Shown: positions 1 through 11,557 of the stretch, in pieces
Numbering within the stretch: position 1 is the first letter of the stretch
Layout of the letters: the number at the start of each line of letters is the position of its first letter
DNA from: Desmodus rotundus
Taxonomy: Eukaryota > Chordata > Mammalia > Chiroptera > Phyllostomidae
DNA length: 64,000 nucleotides
NCBI RefSeq assembly: GCF_022682495.2
Contig: NC_071391.1
Location: forward strand, 81,557,161 to 81,621,160
Reading direction: 5' to 3'
Position numbers and translations under genes: made by a program
Notes under the pieces: generated by a model
Database searches by the model: none
What the model saw: only the letters and a program-made list of their open reading frames with translations
Told to the model about the DNA's origin: nothing

Positions 1-1497
1 CATTCTAAATGATAACTTTGCTAGATAGACTAATCTTGGATGGAGGTCCTTGCCTTTCATGACTTCAAATACTTCTTTCTAGCCCCTTCTTGCCTGCAAG
101 GTTTCTTTTGAGACATTAGCTGATAGTCTTATGGGATCTCCTTTGTAGGTAACTGTCTTCTCTCTTGCTGCTTTTAAGATTCTGTCCTCTTTAATCTTGA
201 GTAATGTAATTATGATGTGCCTTGATGTGGATGTGTGCTTCCTTGGGTATAACTTCTTTGTGACTCTCTGATTCCTGGACTTCCTGAAAGTCTATTTCCT
301 TTGCCAGATTAGGGAAGTTCTCCTTCATTATGTCTTCAAATAAGCTTTCAATTTCTTGCTTTTATTCTTTTCTGTCTGGCACCTCTATGATTTGGATGTT
401 GGAACATTTGAAGTTGTCCCAGAGGTTCCTAAGCCTCTCCTCATTTTTTTTTGATTCTTATTTCTTCATTCTGTTCTGGCTGAATGTTTATTTCTTCTTT
501 CTAGTCCAAACCATTGATTTGAGTTCCAGTTTCCTTCCGGTTACTGTTGGTTCTCTGTACGTTTTCCTTTATTTCACTTTTCATAACCTTCACTTTTTCC
601 TCTATTTTGAGATGATGTGCATCCATTTCTTGAGCATCCTCATTACCAGTGTTTGAACTGTGCATCTGATAGGTTAGTTATCTCTTCATTGCTTAGTTGT
701 ATTTTTTCTGGAGCTTTGATTTGTTCTTATATTTGAGCCATATTTTTTTGTCTTGGCACCTGTTATGTAGTAAGAGGTGGAGCCTTAGGCATTTGCCAGT
801 ATGGGGCAACCCACTTGGCTGCACCGTGGCACTGTATGTAGGGGAGAGGTCTGAGAGAAAACAATGCCACTTGCTTAGCTCTCTGCCTACTTTCAGTCAC
901 TTCCTCCACTACCCACGAGCAAATTGGGCCCTTCTGGTGCTGATTCCTGGGTGGGTGGTTTTGTGTATATTCTAGGACCCTGTGGGTCTCTCCCACAAAC
1001 TCCCTGTGAGACTGGGAGTTCCTCCTGCCACGGCAGCCTCCACAGGTTTTTTCAGTCAAAGGTTTTGAGGCTTTATTTCCCAGCACTGGAACCCTGGGTT
1101 CCGGGGTCTGTCTTGCTCCTCCGTTGTTCCTCCTGGTTTATCTGCACACATATGTGCAGAAGGTTATCAACAGGGATGGGGCAGGGGGAGAGTGGGGTAA
1201 AAGGTACAGGGAATAAGAAGATATCTGCTCCACCAGCCTCCACCTGACCTGCCTGGTCCTCCAGCCACGCCACTTTGCTGGTGAGTCCTTTATGCCCTGG
1301 CTGCCCATCTCCACCCCTCCTACCAGTCTGGATGAATGTTTCTTCTTTAACTCTTTGGTTGTCAGACTTCCATACAGTTTGATTTTCTGGCAGTTCCAGT
1401 TGTTTTTTTTTTGTTTTTAAATCTGTTGTTGTCCTTCTTTTGGTTGTGAGAGGAGGCAAACTGTATCTACCTATACATCCATCTTGGCCAGACATCT
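1..1497 (-). mobile_element. L1 retrotransposon, 5' part (5' UTR and ORF1), antisense
   Basis: Read on the minus strand this is the front of an L1. The 5' end lies near 1497, where the plus strand has 'catccatcttggccagac', the reverse of the usual L1 start. About 690-1497 is a GC-richer 5' UTR. About 1-690 is the ORF1 region: its plus-strand text matches, piece for piece, the antisense ORF1 stretch near 56.4-57.0 kb (loss of a 'gaagttctcc' block, then 'ttggaacatttgaagttgtcc'). ORF1 is broken by stops and shifts. The element runs off the left edge of the window, so ORF2 is not seen. Confidence 0.8.
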
Positions 1498-2198
1498 CTG
1501 GAAAGAATTTAACATAGTTTGATTTTTAACAAGCACTGCATGAGCTCATATAAAACCATTATACTAAAAGTATTGGAATGTATTATAGACAAATTTCCCT
1601 TTAATAAAAACAGAGCTTCTTTTTAAGGTAAACAGATGTTAAGGGTGCCTGTCCATGTTTTCAAATGGCTAAAGATAACATCTTACCTTCTAAGCATGTA
1701 AGTAAATCCTCACTGGATTTATCTCTATGATCTATATTCAGTAATTCTAAAATTCCAACTAAAACCTCTTTTGAATTCTGGTTTTGAGTTTTAAAAATGG
1801 GCACAAGATCTGAATAGATATTTTTCCAAAGAAGATATATAAATGGACAACCAGTACATGAAATGATGGTCATCAACAACTAATCATCAGGAGAATGTAA
1901 ATCAAAACCACAATGAGATATCACTTTACACGTGTTAGGATGGCTATCATGAAAAAGATAAGAGATAGAAACTGTTGACAAGAATGTGGGGGAAAGGGAA
2001 CCTTTGTGCAATATTGTTGGGAATGTAAATTGCTGCAGCCACTGTGGAAGGCAGTATGACAATTCTTCAAAAAGTTAGAAATTGAACTATTATTTTGACC
2101 CAGAAATCCTAGTCTTAGGTATATGTTCAAAGAAATTTAAATCAGAATGTCAAAGAGATATCTACATACCCGTGTTCATTGCAGCATTATTCACAATA

Positions 2199-2748
2199 GC
2201 CCCCCAAAACCGGAATTATCTTCTGGAGGGTGGGCCCCTTGAAGTACAGGCTTCCCCTACCAGGTGAGTGTTCTAGGAACCCATCTGTATCAGTGTAGCA
2301 GCTGGCGCTGTTGTGAGAGCCTGAATTTGGCCTCAGTGAATTTTTTTGAAGACGTTTTCATTGCATTTGCCCATTTCATGATGGGTGATTTACAAGCACA
2401 CCTGCCTGTTTAGCAGTTTTTGACCAAAAATGACATGATCCCCACATCCTATCCCCCCTATTTACCCAATCTCACCATGAGTGACTTTTTTTTTGTTTCC
2501 CAGATGAAAAAAAGTCCTAAAAGGGAAACATTTTGCCTATATGGAATAGATGAATCAAAAAATAGCAGAAGCATAATAAAGAATCAAAATCAATAAATTC
2601 AAAACCTGTTTTGAGCAGTGGAAAAAAGACTTGGTAGGTATAGTGCAACAAATGGAGAGTACTTTGAAAGTGACTTTGAAGTTTAAACATGTAAGAATAA
2701 ATACACAATTTTTATAAATAAATTCCAGGGTTTGGGGGGTCCCCCTCA
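2199..2748 (+). mobile_element. Mariner (Tc1/mariner) DNA transposon, internally deleted copy 1
   Basis: The right inverted terminal repeat ends 'ccccctca' beside a TA-rich site. The left end ('ccccccaaaacc') has lost its outermost bases. Between about 2385 and 2690 lies a decayed mariner transposase C-terminus: 'CLYGIDESKN', then in other frames a residue run of the FEQWKK type, and an S-D-F near 2480 that matches the third catalytic aspartate region of DD34D transposases. The N-terminal half is missing. The copy interrupts L1 ORF2 text, so it is younger than that L1. It matches the copy at 32105-32670 in the opposite orientation. Confidence 0.75.
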
Positions 2749-2769
2749 TGTATGTATGTATGTATGTAT
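2747..2769. repeat. (TATG)n short tandem repeat
   Basis: About five units of tatg/gtat directly abut the right end of mariner copy 1. The repeat may have grown from the duplicated TA target. Confidence 0.8.
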
Positions 2770-3046
2770 ATTTATATTTGAATATTACTCGGCCATGAAA
2801 AAGGAAATCATGGATAAACTTGGAGGGCATTGTGCTAAGTGAAATAAACTAGACAGAAACAGAAAAATAGTGTACAGTGTAACATATGTGGAATCTGAAA
2901 AGAAAATAAAAAAGCAGATTTCACAGAAACAAAGAATAGAATGGTGATTGGCAGGGGCTAGGACAGAGAGATTGTAGTCGAAGGTACAAATTTTCAATTA
3001 TAAGGAGAATAAGTTCTGAGAATCTAATGTACACAATGATGACTCT

Positions 3047-3183
3047 GCCCTGGCTGGTGTAGCTCAGTGGATTGAGGGACCACCTGCAAACCAAAGGGCC
3101 ACCAGTTGGATTCCCAGTCAGAGCATAAGCCTGGGTTTCGGAATAGGTCCCCAGCTGGGGTTGTGTGAGAGGCAAAGAATCAG
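3047..3183 (+). mobile_element. Ves SINE (tRNA-derived), 3'-truncated
   Basis: The 5' end reads 'gccctggctggtgtagctca', with the A-box region in the first 30 bases and a B-box-like 'ccagttggattcccagtc' near 3110. The copy stops after 'gaggca' and lacks the pyrimidine-rich tract and A-rich tail seen at 20697 and 61699. Perfect 12-bp direct repeats 'aatgatgactct' flank it at 3035-3046 and 3184-3195. It is inserted in the L1 3' UTR. Confidence 0.85.
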
Positions 3184-3328
3184 AATGATGACTCTAGTTA
3201 ATAATGTAATATTGTGTACTTGAAAAGTTGCTGAGAATAGATCTTAAGCATTCTCACCACACACACAAAAAGTTAATAGTGAGGTGATTGATATATTAAG
3301 TCTCTTGATTTAGGCAATCACTCCACAG

Positions 3329-3348
3329 TGTGTGTGTGTGTGTGTGTT
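3329..3348. repeat. (TG)n microsatellite
   Basis: About ten TG units lie inside the L1 3' UTR. Confidence 0.9.
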
Positions 3349-3445
3349 TGTATCAAATCATCACATTGTGCTCTTTAAATATATACAACTGTATTTGTCA
3401 ATTATTCCTCACTAAAGTTAAAAAATTATTTCAAAAAGAAAGTGC

Positions 3446-4451
3446 TTAAAGGCTTTTTTTTTTTAAATTGTAGTGACCACTCATTCCTTTTGTGCCCCTT
3501 GTGAAAGGAACTTCTATTAAGATTCTGAGTTGAAGGTAACCTAACTCTCCTATGTATAGTAGTGAACATAAACCCTTGTCAATCACCGAACTTGTCAAAA
3601 AACAGTCCAAAAAAATCGACTAATCAGGTGTTAAACATGCATGAAAGTAAACTGAGGTGCCTTGCCAGTCTCTTCCTCTGCCCTGTACTTCATGGAAATG
3701 TACTGTTCTGAATGGGCCATAGATATCAGGGTACTCAGCTGTGACTGTGCCTCCCTGAAGTCTGCAAAATAATGGCCTCCCTTTAAACTTCTTTGGAATT
3801 TGCAAAGCAATGCGTTTACAACCAAGGTAATCCTGCTCTTTTAGTCTTAACTGGTTGGGCCTAAGATCAGAGGCCTATGTCCACTACAGCCCTTTAGGGA
3901 TGCTCTGTTAGAGATGGCAACCAACAAACCCCCAAATCAGAGCAATATATACTTTAAAATATAATAAAAGGCCATGTATCAGATGGAACAAATTCAAATA
4001 TGAGTTAAATTCTAATCAGGTTGCCATAAGACTACCTTAAAGCAAGGCAAAAATATGGAGCAGACTCTTGGGATAAAATCTATTTTATGTCAGTAGCCCA
4101 GGATATGGAAGACTCCTAACTCTTCTTCCCGGTTCCAGCAACTAATACTTCTAATTGGAGGAGTTGACTGTTCATATTACTGTATGAAATGTAAACTCAC
4201 TGAGATGCCTCCAGTACTTGCCTATAAACTTACCCCTCTGCTCCTTCACCCTTAAGACAATGACATGCAGACAGAAAGCTATAGCTTTGAGTCAGGGAGC
4301 TCAGTGGTCACCCATTTTCCCTGTGGATTCAGACCAGTTGCATCTTCCCTGAACAAGTCTGTCTTCTCATTTGTAAGAGGAGAGAATTGAATGGGATGAT
4401 TTCTAAGTCTGTTTGATGAGAGAATTGTTTTAGATCTGCTTCCTGTCTGAA
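3446..4451. other. Unassigned intergenic sequence
   Basis: The sequence has mixed composition and no recognised repeat. Open frames of 60-64 codons overlap in antisense frames near 3620-3825 and carry no recognisable motif. Confidence 0.5.
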
Positions 4452-4922
4452 GAGTACAGTGTAGTAGGCAGAATATTGCACCCCTACCCCCAAAGATATC
4501 CATACCCTAATTAATGAAACCTGTGAATGTATTACCTAATATGGCAAAAGGAACTTTGCAAAGGCGATTAAGGATCTTGAGATGGAGAGATCATCCTGGA
4601 TTATCTGGATGGGCCAATGCAATCACAAGTATCCCTAAAAGAGGGTCAGAGTCAGAAAAGAGGAATCAACAGGATCAGGGATTGAAGTGTTATGACCATG
4701 AGCCAAAAAGTGCTGGCAACTTCTAGAAACTGGAAAAGGCAGGGAACGATTTCCCCCCAGAGCCTCCAAAGGAATGCAGCCCTACCGACATTTTGATTTT
4801 AGTCCCAGGTGAGACCCATTTTGGACTTCTCCCTTCCAGAAATATAAGATAATAGATTTATGTCATGTTAAATCACTAAATTTGTAGTAATTTGGTATAA
4901 CAATAATAGGAAACTAATACAT
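4452..4922 (+). mobile_element. MaLR-type solo LTR (MLT1/MST group), ancient
   Basis: The text follows the MaLR LTR layout: a 'gaatattgcacccc' start, 'ggcaaaaggaactttgca', 'gattatctggatgggccaat', 'ctagaaactggaaaaggc', 'cattttgattttag', 'ataagataatagattt', and an end of 'ggaaactaatac'. This is a single LTR of usual length (about 470 bp) with no internal region beside it. Exact subfamily was not determined. Confidence 0.7.
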
Positions 4923-5814
4923 GAAGTAATCAGGAAAGGGAAGAAAAACACTTTTGCCTGTTTCAGTTATAAGACTAAGATGAGAGGCCACTAAAAAATA
5001 GTTTTGCCTATAAAAAAAATGTGAGGCTCAAGAAAAGCAATTGAAGCTTTTTGGAAGATGGCAGGAATGTGATGTTATTACGTAAACTAACATGGGGATA
5101 GGGGCAAAAATCAGGTTATATTTCATACTAACTGCAGTTTTGTTTAACAACTGTATGTTCTATTGCAATGAATTCAAATAATACTTTTTAAAACATTTTT
5201 ATGTTCAAAGATGATGGGTGATCAAGAGAAGAAGTACTCTGCTTAAATACAACCCCTGCCATTACGCACAAATGCTATATCACTAAATGTAACATTATTT
5301 ATTCTTTCTTTTACTCAGTTATTCCACAAATACCTATTAAACACCACTATGTACATTATACTAGGTACAGAAGATTGCAATGATGAAATAATTATGATAG
5401 TAATAAGAAGAAGTGTGTCTTTATGATTCTTACAAAGTAGTAAGGAAGAAACTATTAAAAGTGTTAGGAAAGAAAAAGGAAAAGAAAAGGGTTTTATGTT
5501 TTTACCAAACTCTTTACAAAGAGAGAGAGAGAGAGAGAGGAGAGAGATTTTATCAAAGCCACTCATGTTCCCATAACTCAGAGATAAGCCCAATAAATTT
5601 ATATTTTGACCTTGGTTTCATCATTTTCATTTCAATGTTTTGTTGATGGAATACATGCATATGTATGCATTATGTAGAATGCATATTATTTTTTCCTACA
5701 AAGTGTAGAATTACAGGAGCATATAATATGGGGAGGGGTAGCTAACATAATGGGAAACCCAAGAAAGCCCCGGTCAGGGCTGCTCACTTGCGGGTAATGC
5801 TTAGAAGCTGGCAA
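4923..5814. other. Unassigned AT-rich sequence
   Basis: Apart from a (GA)n run at 5518-5547, I recognise no element. Open frames here are short and overlap in opposite frames. Confidence 0.5.
5518..5547. repeat. (GA)n microsatellite
   Basis: A nearly pure AG run with one interruption. Confidence 0.9.
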
Positions 5815-6110
5815 GATAAAAATGAATGGGGGAGGGAGGGATGTTCTAGATGGAAAGAAGAGCACAGACAAAAGTCCCAAGACAGAGGGAACATGGCGCC
5901 TTAAAGGGAAATTGAGTAGAACAGAATGGCTGCAGGCCAGGGAAGCCCAGGCAGAGAGGTGCACAGGAGGAGGTAGCAAACTGCCAGGCAGAGGAGGGCC
6001 AGGTTATCCAGGGTCACAATGAAGTCATAATTCTAGGAGAATGTGAAGCCACTGAAGCCTTCAAGTAGGAAGGTAGCATGATCAGATTTATATTTTTAAT
6101 ACATGACTAT
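5815..6110 (+). mobile_element. L2-type ancient LINE fragment
   Basis: The order of phrases ('agatggaaagaagagcacag', 'ggcagagaggtgcac', 'agccactgaagccttcaagt', 'agcatgatcagattta') is that of the widespread L2-associated mammalian repeat also seen at 9120, 18360 and 24945. It is highly diverged, so the family label is tentative. Confidence 0.5.
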
Positions 6111-6221
6111 GTAGAGACTGGAATGCACTCATGTTCAGTACAAGAGGAGAAGCCTGGTATGAACATCAAATTTAGGGAATCAGGAGGCTTGTTATCAAGT
6201 CCCAACTCACCTACTGAACAC

Positions 6222-6480
6222 TAATAATGGTTATCATATATTAACATGTTACTGTGTACCAGGCACTGTTCTTAGTATTTTACCTATCTTAACACATTTA
6301 CTCTCCCAAAAACTCTGAGGTAGGAATCATTACTATCCCCATTTTAAGGAAAAGAAAGCTGAGGCACAGAAAGGTATGTATCTTGCCTCAAATCACTTAA
6401 CTAGTAAGTTACAGAGCTGAGATATCACCCAGGAAGCCTGGCTTCAGAGTCTGCCCTCTGAACCTCCTCATCACATGGCT
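6222..6480 (-). mobile_element. MIR SINE, nearly full length, antisense
   Basis: The plus-strand text shows the MIR core in reverse: 'gtaccaggcactgttctta', 'ccccattttaaggaaa', 'gctgaggcacagaaagg', 'cttaactagtaagttacaga', then a 'cagagtctgccctctgaac' end. Diverged, as expected for MIR. Confidence 0.8.
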
Positions 6481-7383
6481 TTGCATGACCAACTACGTGT
6501 CCAGGGAGGACACAAACACACTGCTTGCCTTGCCTGACAAAGCCACGGCTTGCACTGAGCCATATCTGTAAAACACGAGTGTTGACCTGAATCCACACTT
6601 ATCTCAGGTCATCCTGGCTCTATTACAATTTTGTCTGGAAAACCAAGATTCTACATACTGTTCCTTACCCACTAAGAGTCTTTGGATCCTGAGAGGAGTA
6701 CCCACAATCCTTAAGTGTGGCTGGTCTTAGAACCTAGCTCAGAGTCCCTAAAGATACAAAGAGATGTCTACACCCCGTATATTTTTCTTTCTGATTTCAA
6801 GGCCTGCTCCATTACACCCACTCCATGCTATCCCCTACAAAGCCATCCTCCAAGACTCAAACATTCTCCTTGATAAAACCAAAATGTAAATGAGTCCTGA
6901 CTGTATCTGAGTAATGGGACTATAAGTGACTTTTATAATCTCTCTATCTCTTTGTATTTTTTTAATTCACATAAGGAACATGTCTTAGCTATTTAATCAG
7001 AACAAACATGTCTTTCTTTAAATGTGTTCTTATCAGGCACCTATTTTTTTTGTCATTCTGCTCAATTGTTAGTTTTTGAAGATTCAATTCAGCAATTATT
7101 TTTAATCTACATCCTCAAATTAAGATTTAATTTAAAAAATTTAAAATAGGCCAAGAAAATATATCTTTTGTAAATGAGTCAATAAAATTATGGAATGTTA
7201 GAGCCGGGAAGATCTTCAGCATCATCTAACCCAGTGATTTTCAGACTGTGTCACCATGAGTCTTAGGGTTCAGTGGATAAGTCTTGGAGCTATAGCAAAG
7301 GAAAAGAGGAAGACTAAATGGGTGTAAATATAGATCTACCACTTCTTCAATCAAAATAGCTCCTCTTTTATATTCTTTATAAA
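6481..7383. other. Unassigned sequence
   Basis: No gene or clear repeat. A short stretch near 7225-7285 ('cccagtgattttcagactgt') hints at an hAT end but is too short to call. Confidence 0.45.
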
Positions 7384-7580
7384 AGAATGACTATTATATA
7401 TAGTTATTCTTTAATATATAATTTACATATATTCATTCAATCTTTATCAAATATATATGTATTAAATATATATTGAATATACATATAGAATATACATGTA
7501 TGTGTATTAAATACATATATAAATATATATGTGTTTAATATATATTAAATATATACATATATATGTATAAATATACAGAG
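7384..7580. repeat. AT-rich low-complexity tract
   Basis: An irregular run of ATATA, TATTAAATA and TACATATAT words with many short palindromes, followed by a short (GA)n at 7577-7592. Confidence 0.85.
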
Positions 7581-7639
7581 AGAGAGAGAGAGTTTCTTAC
7601 TCTAAAATATATTTGTACTAATTACTACTCTCCATCTCA

Positions 7640-8360
7640 ATCGCCATCACTCTAATCCAAACATCATCATCTCTGTACTGCATTATTGTAATAACTCCCC
7701 TATACAGTGTCCTGGTTTTCAACCTTGCCTGTCTCTCCTATTTCATCTTATATCACTCCCACTCTACACTTCACTTACTATACTCAAGTCATATTTGCTT
7801 TTTATTTAGTCTTTGAACACATATATATTATCCCAAATAAGATATGCTGAGCTAATGACCTGTAAATATCAGTAGCTTAATAAAATGATTATTTTGACTT
7901 ATATCAGAGTATGACATACTCTCCTCCAAGAATTGACTCAGGGATTCACGCTCCTGCCATTTGGGGATGTCATCATCTTCAACATATGGCATTCATGATT
8001 ACCATGAAAAGGAAGTGGGGAGGGTTGCCCAGCCCTGGAAATTAAACAAAGGGTATTGGTCAGAACTGTCACAAGACCTCAAAATAATTATAAGAAGTAC
8101 CAAGAGACATCATCTCTCAGATGCCCAGAAAAAGAAAAATGACATAGGAGTTGGTGAGCAATTAATGAACACATACAATGATCTTTCATACCCACTCTGA
8201 GCAACAGCATTTTCTGTTACTTTCTAATGAAATTTCCTTTCCATAGCTTTTGCATAACTGAATTCTTCTCATCTTTCAACTTTAAGTTTAGTTTTAATCT
8301 CCTCTGAGAAGCTTCTCTAATCATCTTAATCAAAATAGTTCACTATGGCAGAAATTGCAA
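7640..8360 (-). mobile_element. L2-type fragment, antisense, probably split by an LTR-like repeat
   Basis: 7640-7830 ('cattattgtaataactcccc') and 8262-8360 ('ctctgagaagcttctctaat') read like reversed L2-associated text. The middle, about 7855-8110 ('actcagggattcacgctcct', 'catcttcaacatatggcatt'), resembles the LTR-like repeat at 16640-17050. Divergence is high and both labels are tentative. Confidence 0.4.
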
Positions 8361-8814
8361 TTTACTTCTCATTATCTTTTCTCTCCTTCACCTTTGGCAG
8401 AGAGAACTCTTCTGCTTAGCTGCATGTATTTTGGGCCAGCTAAAATGCTATATTTCCCATCTTTCTCTATACCAAGTTTGGCCATATGACTAAGTTTTGG
8501 CCAATTAGATGGAAGAAGCATTATGTGAAACTTCTGGAAAGTTTCCCTAAAGAGATAGAGTGAATCTCCCTTCATTCCTTCCTCCCTTCTACTTCCTGTT
8601 TCGATGAAGCTTAGATTGATTTAAGCAGCCACCTTGGACTTCAAGGCAGCACTCTGGTAGAATAGAGCATTAGTTGAAATAAACATGTCCCTGGTAACTT
8701 TGTGGTGTTACCATAGCAGACCTAGATGCTTATCTCAGGATTCCTTAAATGAAAGAGAGAAATTAACTTCTATCTTGTTTATGACACTCTTAATTTTTAT
8801 AAACCACTGATTTA
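8361..8814. other. Unassigned sequence
   Basis: I see no recognisable gene, repeat or signal. Confidence 0.5.
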
Positions 8815-8950
8815 GTACAATCCTTGCAGTATGCAGATGAAGAAACTGAGGCCATATGATTACATGGCCATAAAGATGGAAGGCCATAAAAATGGAAGGC
8901 CAGGACACAGTTAGTTCTCTGACTTCCAGTCTAGTACTCATTGCACAGTA
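8815..8950 (-). mobile_element. MIR SINE fragment, antisense
   Basis: 'cagatgaagaaactgaggcc' followed by 'ctgacttccagtctagtact' is the reversed MIR core and 5' part. The 'ggccataaaaatggaa' motif is locally duplicated at 8866-8903. Confidence 0.6.
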
Positions 8951-9119
8951 ACAGCACCATACAGATTTCAGGAAAATCAAAAGTCAAATATAATGAGTCA
9001 CTGCTGTGTGTGAGATATATATAGTTCCTGCCTTTGTCATGATGACAAATTCATAAAAACATAATTATGATACAATATGACAGGTAGACGTGTACATAAG
9101 CATGGTAGCATGAAAAACG

Positions 9120-9500
9120 AAGGAAAGGGGTGGTTTAATCCTGCCTTGCATTATCAGGAAGGTGAGAAACAACATTGAAGCTGGGCCTTGAAGGTTAAGT
9201 AAGAGCTTTCCAGGAATAATGGTAGAAGGTAAGGAGTGAGAGTTATTCTAGGCCAGGGGTATCAAACTCATTTTCACCAGGGGCCACATCAGCCTCATGG
9301 TTGCCTTCAAAGGGCCAAAATAATTTTAGGACTGTATAAATGTAATTACTCCTTAACTGTTAAAGAGTTGAAATTACATTCAGCCCTTTGAAGGCAATTG
9401 CAAGGCTGATGTAGCCCCTGGTGAAAATGAGTTTGACACCCCTGCTCTAGGCAGATAAAACCAGTGTACAAAAGCATGTAAGGATATTGTATGGCAAAGA
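9120..9500 (+). mobile_element. L2-type fragment interrupted by an hAT element
   Basis: 'cattgaagctgggccttgaa' and 'ctttccaggaataatggtag' before 9253, and 'cagtgtacaaaagcatgtaa' after 9452, read as one L2-like stretch opened by the palindromic element at 9254-9444. Confidence 0.45.
9254..9444. mobile_element. Palindromic non-autonomous hAT element (nhAT-like)
   Basis: A 191-bp element made almost wholly of one inverted repeat. The left arm starts 'caggggtatcaaactcattt' and the right arm ends with its complement ('aaatgagtttgacacccctg'). The match continues for about 60 bases per arm with few changes. Flanks 'ttctaggc' (9246-9253) and 'ctctaggc' (9445-9452) are a near-perfect 8-bp target duplication, the length expected for hAT transposases. 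There is no coding capacity, so it was mobilised in trans. The sequence resembles young non-autonomous hAT families known from vesper bats. Confidence 0.9.
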
Positions 9501-11269
9501 ATGATCAAAGCAGAAAGAATGAAAAATTGACAAATGAGCCTAAAAACTTAGAAATTTAGGCTTAAGACAGACTTTAAAAGTCCCTGTATATAAGCCCTGG
9601 ACTAGATCCATAGGAATGGAAGTTCATAATATGATAGTGACTATATTGGAATTGTATTAATTTTGGAGAGCTATCTATTTCCCTTTCCTAAGAGAAGCCT
9701 GATTTCTTTCATACAAATTCATTCTAACAATACATATAGACCAAGGACTCACCCAAGGCTCCACTCTCCTCATCCAAGGGGAGCCATGTAACCCAAGCTA
9801 AGCCACTCAGATGCTCCTGCCTTGGTCCCCAAATCTTGAGCAGAAAAACAAAGAGACCACAAATGGCTTTCCATCTAATCAAGAGCAGGTCAGGGTCCTC
9901 ATCATAACATTGCTGCCATGAGACTGGCTTGTGGTCTCCTCAACCCCACCTCAACCCAACCCATCCCCCTGGTGGGCTAGACTCTTAGCCTTCTTCCTGT
10001 CCATCTTCTGAATCCCTATTATTCCTCTGATATGTTTATTTTAAGTTCAACAGAATGGTTTCTGTAGCTTAAGGCAAAGAAATCTAACACATAAAGTATC
10101 ATGATATGAGTCAGTAATGTTAGAAAGAAATGCCTCTACAACTCCACACTGTTCCAAGGTTAAGACTGGGGTATCAGGAGCTAGTACACTAATTTTGGCT
10201 CTTAAATTAAGCTCCATCCACCAATCTAGCATTTGCCAATAAAAGCTTACTGAGTCTTTTTATATTATTTCTTGGTTGGTTTAGAGTTTAACCAAGGAAG
10301 ATGAAACTATGTATTTATTTCCCTCAAAGACCACAACCACCTCCACTACCACAGTTAATCTATAGGACACCTAATGAAGAAAGTATTTATCAATATCCCT
10401 ATAAACAGCAGGAAATTGTGCCCAAGTAGTAAAGCTAAGGCCAGAACTCTTATTTCCTAATTCAAGTTCCCATATTTTTTTCCTAAAAGGGATAGGCCAG
10501 CTGGCTTTTTAGTCCCTCCTACTGCTGTCCCAAACCTTTTTCTATTTTACAAATACAGTGGAGTTGGTAATAATTTTGTCTTAGTCAAGGCAGGAAATTC
10601 ATGGTTCCCATAAGGAGTCTCTTAGGCCTGACCCACATAAAGCCAAATGGTCTTTATCTGGAATCCTACATTCCTCTGGATTCACAGAGCAGCAGCAAAT
10701 GCCAAGGAAGAAGTATGCACAGGGTACAGTGGATTTCTGAATATTCCTTAATTAAAAAGGGATTTAGGGAGTTTATTTTTATGAAGATCCTCAGATGAGT
10801 CAAAGAACACATTTTTTTAGATAAATGATCATATTACCAAGAGTAATAGGAGATATTATTAAGGGTTCCATAAATACTTGGAGAATGACCAAGAATTTAA
10901 ATAATGCAGGGTAGAAAAATTTCCTTCCCCTAAAAAATTAAAGTTCAAACTAGTGAAAAAACTTGAAAGAGATCTCAACTATTTCATTCAATCCTTGCAC
11001 AAAAATACACAGGTAGGCTTTGAGAAGGGGCTTTGAGGAGCAAATTATCAACCTCTTTTATACTTCAATCCTGATTTTAAATGTGAAATGGAATTCAAGT
11101 GAGATAAACTATAAAGAGTCTTCCCAGAATTATCTTTCTAGACTCATAGATACACTCCAAAGAGATGATGTTGATGTTGTATTCTCAGCCTTTATGGTAC
11201 TCCTTTATTAGTAAGGCTTTGCTCATATTCTGGGATTATCTGTAGGTTGCTATCGCTGTAAATCAAAAA
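9501..11269. other. Unassigned sequence
   Basis: Nearly 1.8 kb with no repeat or gene that I can name. Small open frames at 10047-10232, 10601-10798 and 11020-11211 carry no motif. Confidence 0.5.
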
Positions 11270-11410
11270 TCATGCATTTCAACACAGGAACTGACTTTAT
11301 ACAGCATCTATTTCAACTACTGCAGTTAACCAGTAGGTAAACGTAAACCTGGGGAGGTAAATCGCTCATCCAGAGCCAACCAGTCAGGGGAAAAATCAGG
11401 ACCTGTCTCT
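11270..11410 (-). mobile_element. Possible MIR fragment, antisense
   Basis: The spacing of 'gtaggtaaacgtaaacctgg', 'gccaaccagtcaggggaaaa' and 'atcaggacctg' fits a very diverged reversed MIR. Weak. Confidence 0.3.
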
Positions 11411-11557
11411 ACATACACATGATACCAAAGGGAGGAATTAGAAGATTTTCTCTTTTTTTACACTTGTAGGTTGGAAAGGAGATGAGTAAAAAAATCAATT
11501 ATCCTAATTACTTTTGGTGGCTGGTTGGGGAGAAACTGCCTTTATTTAGGAAATACC

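Larger units (their letters stand above)
1795..3445 (+). mobile_element. L1 retrotransposon, 3' part (ORF2 C-terminus and 3' UTR), interrupted
   Basis: The stretch begins in the ORF2 C-terminal region ('gaatagatatttttccaaag', then 'aaaccacaatgagata'). It resumes after a mariner insertion with 'gaatattactcggccatgaa' and runs through an L1 3' UTR ending in an A-rich tail near 3445. Two later elements split it: the mariner at 2199-2748 and a Ves SINE at 3047-3183. Reading frames are destroyed, which fits an old L1M- or L1MA-type copy. A (TG)n run sits in the 3' UTR. Confidence 0.8.

Noticed and set aside
1073..1495. Antisense open frame of 140 codons
   Set aside because: It lies in L1 5' UTR on the L1 sense strand and matches neither ORF1 nor ORF2.
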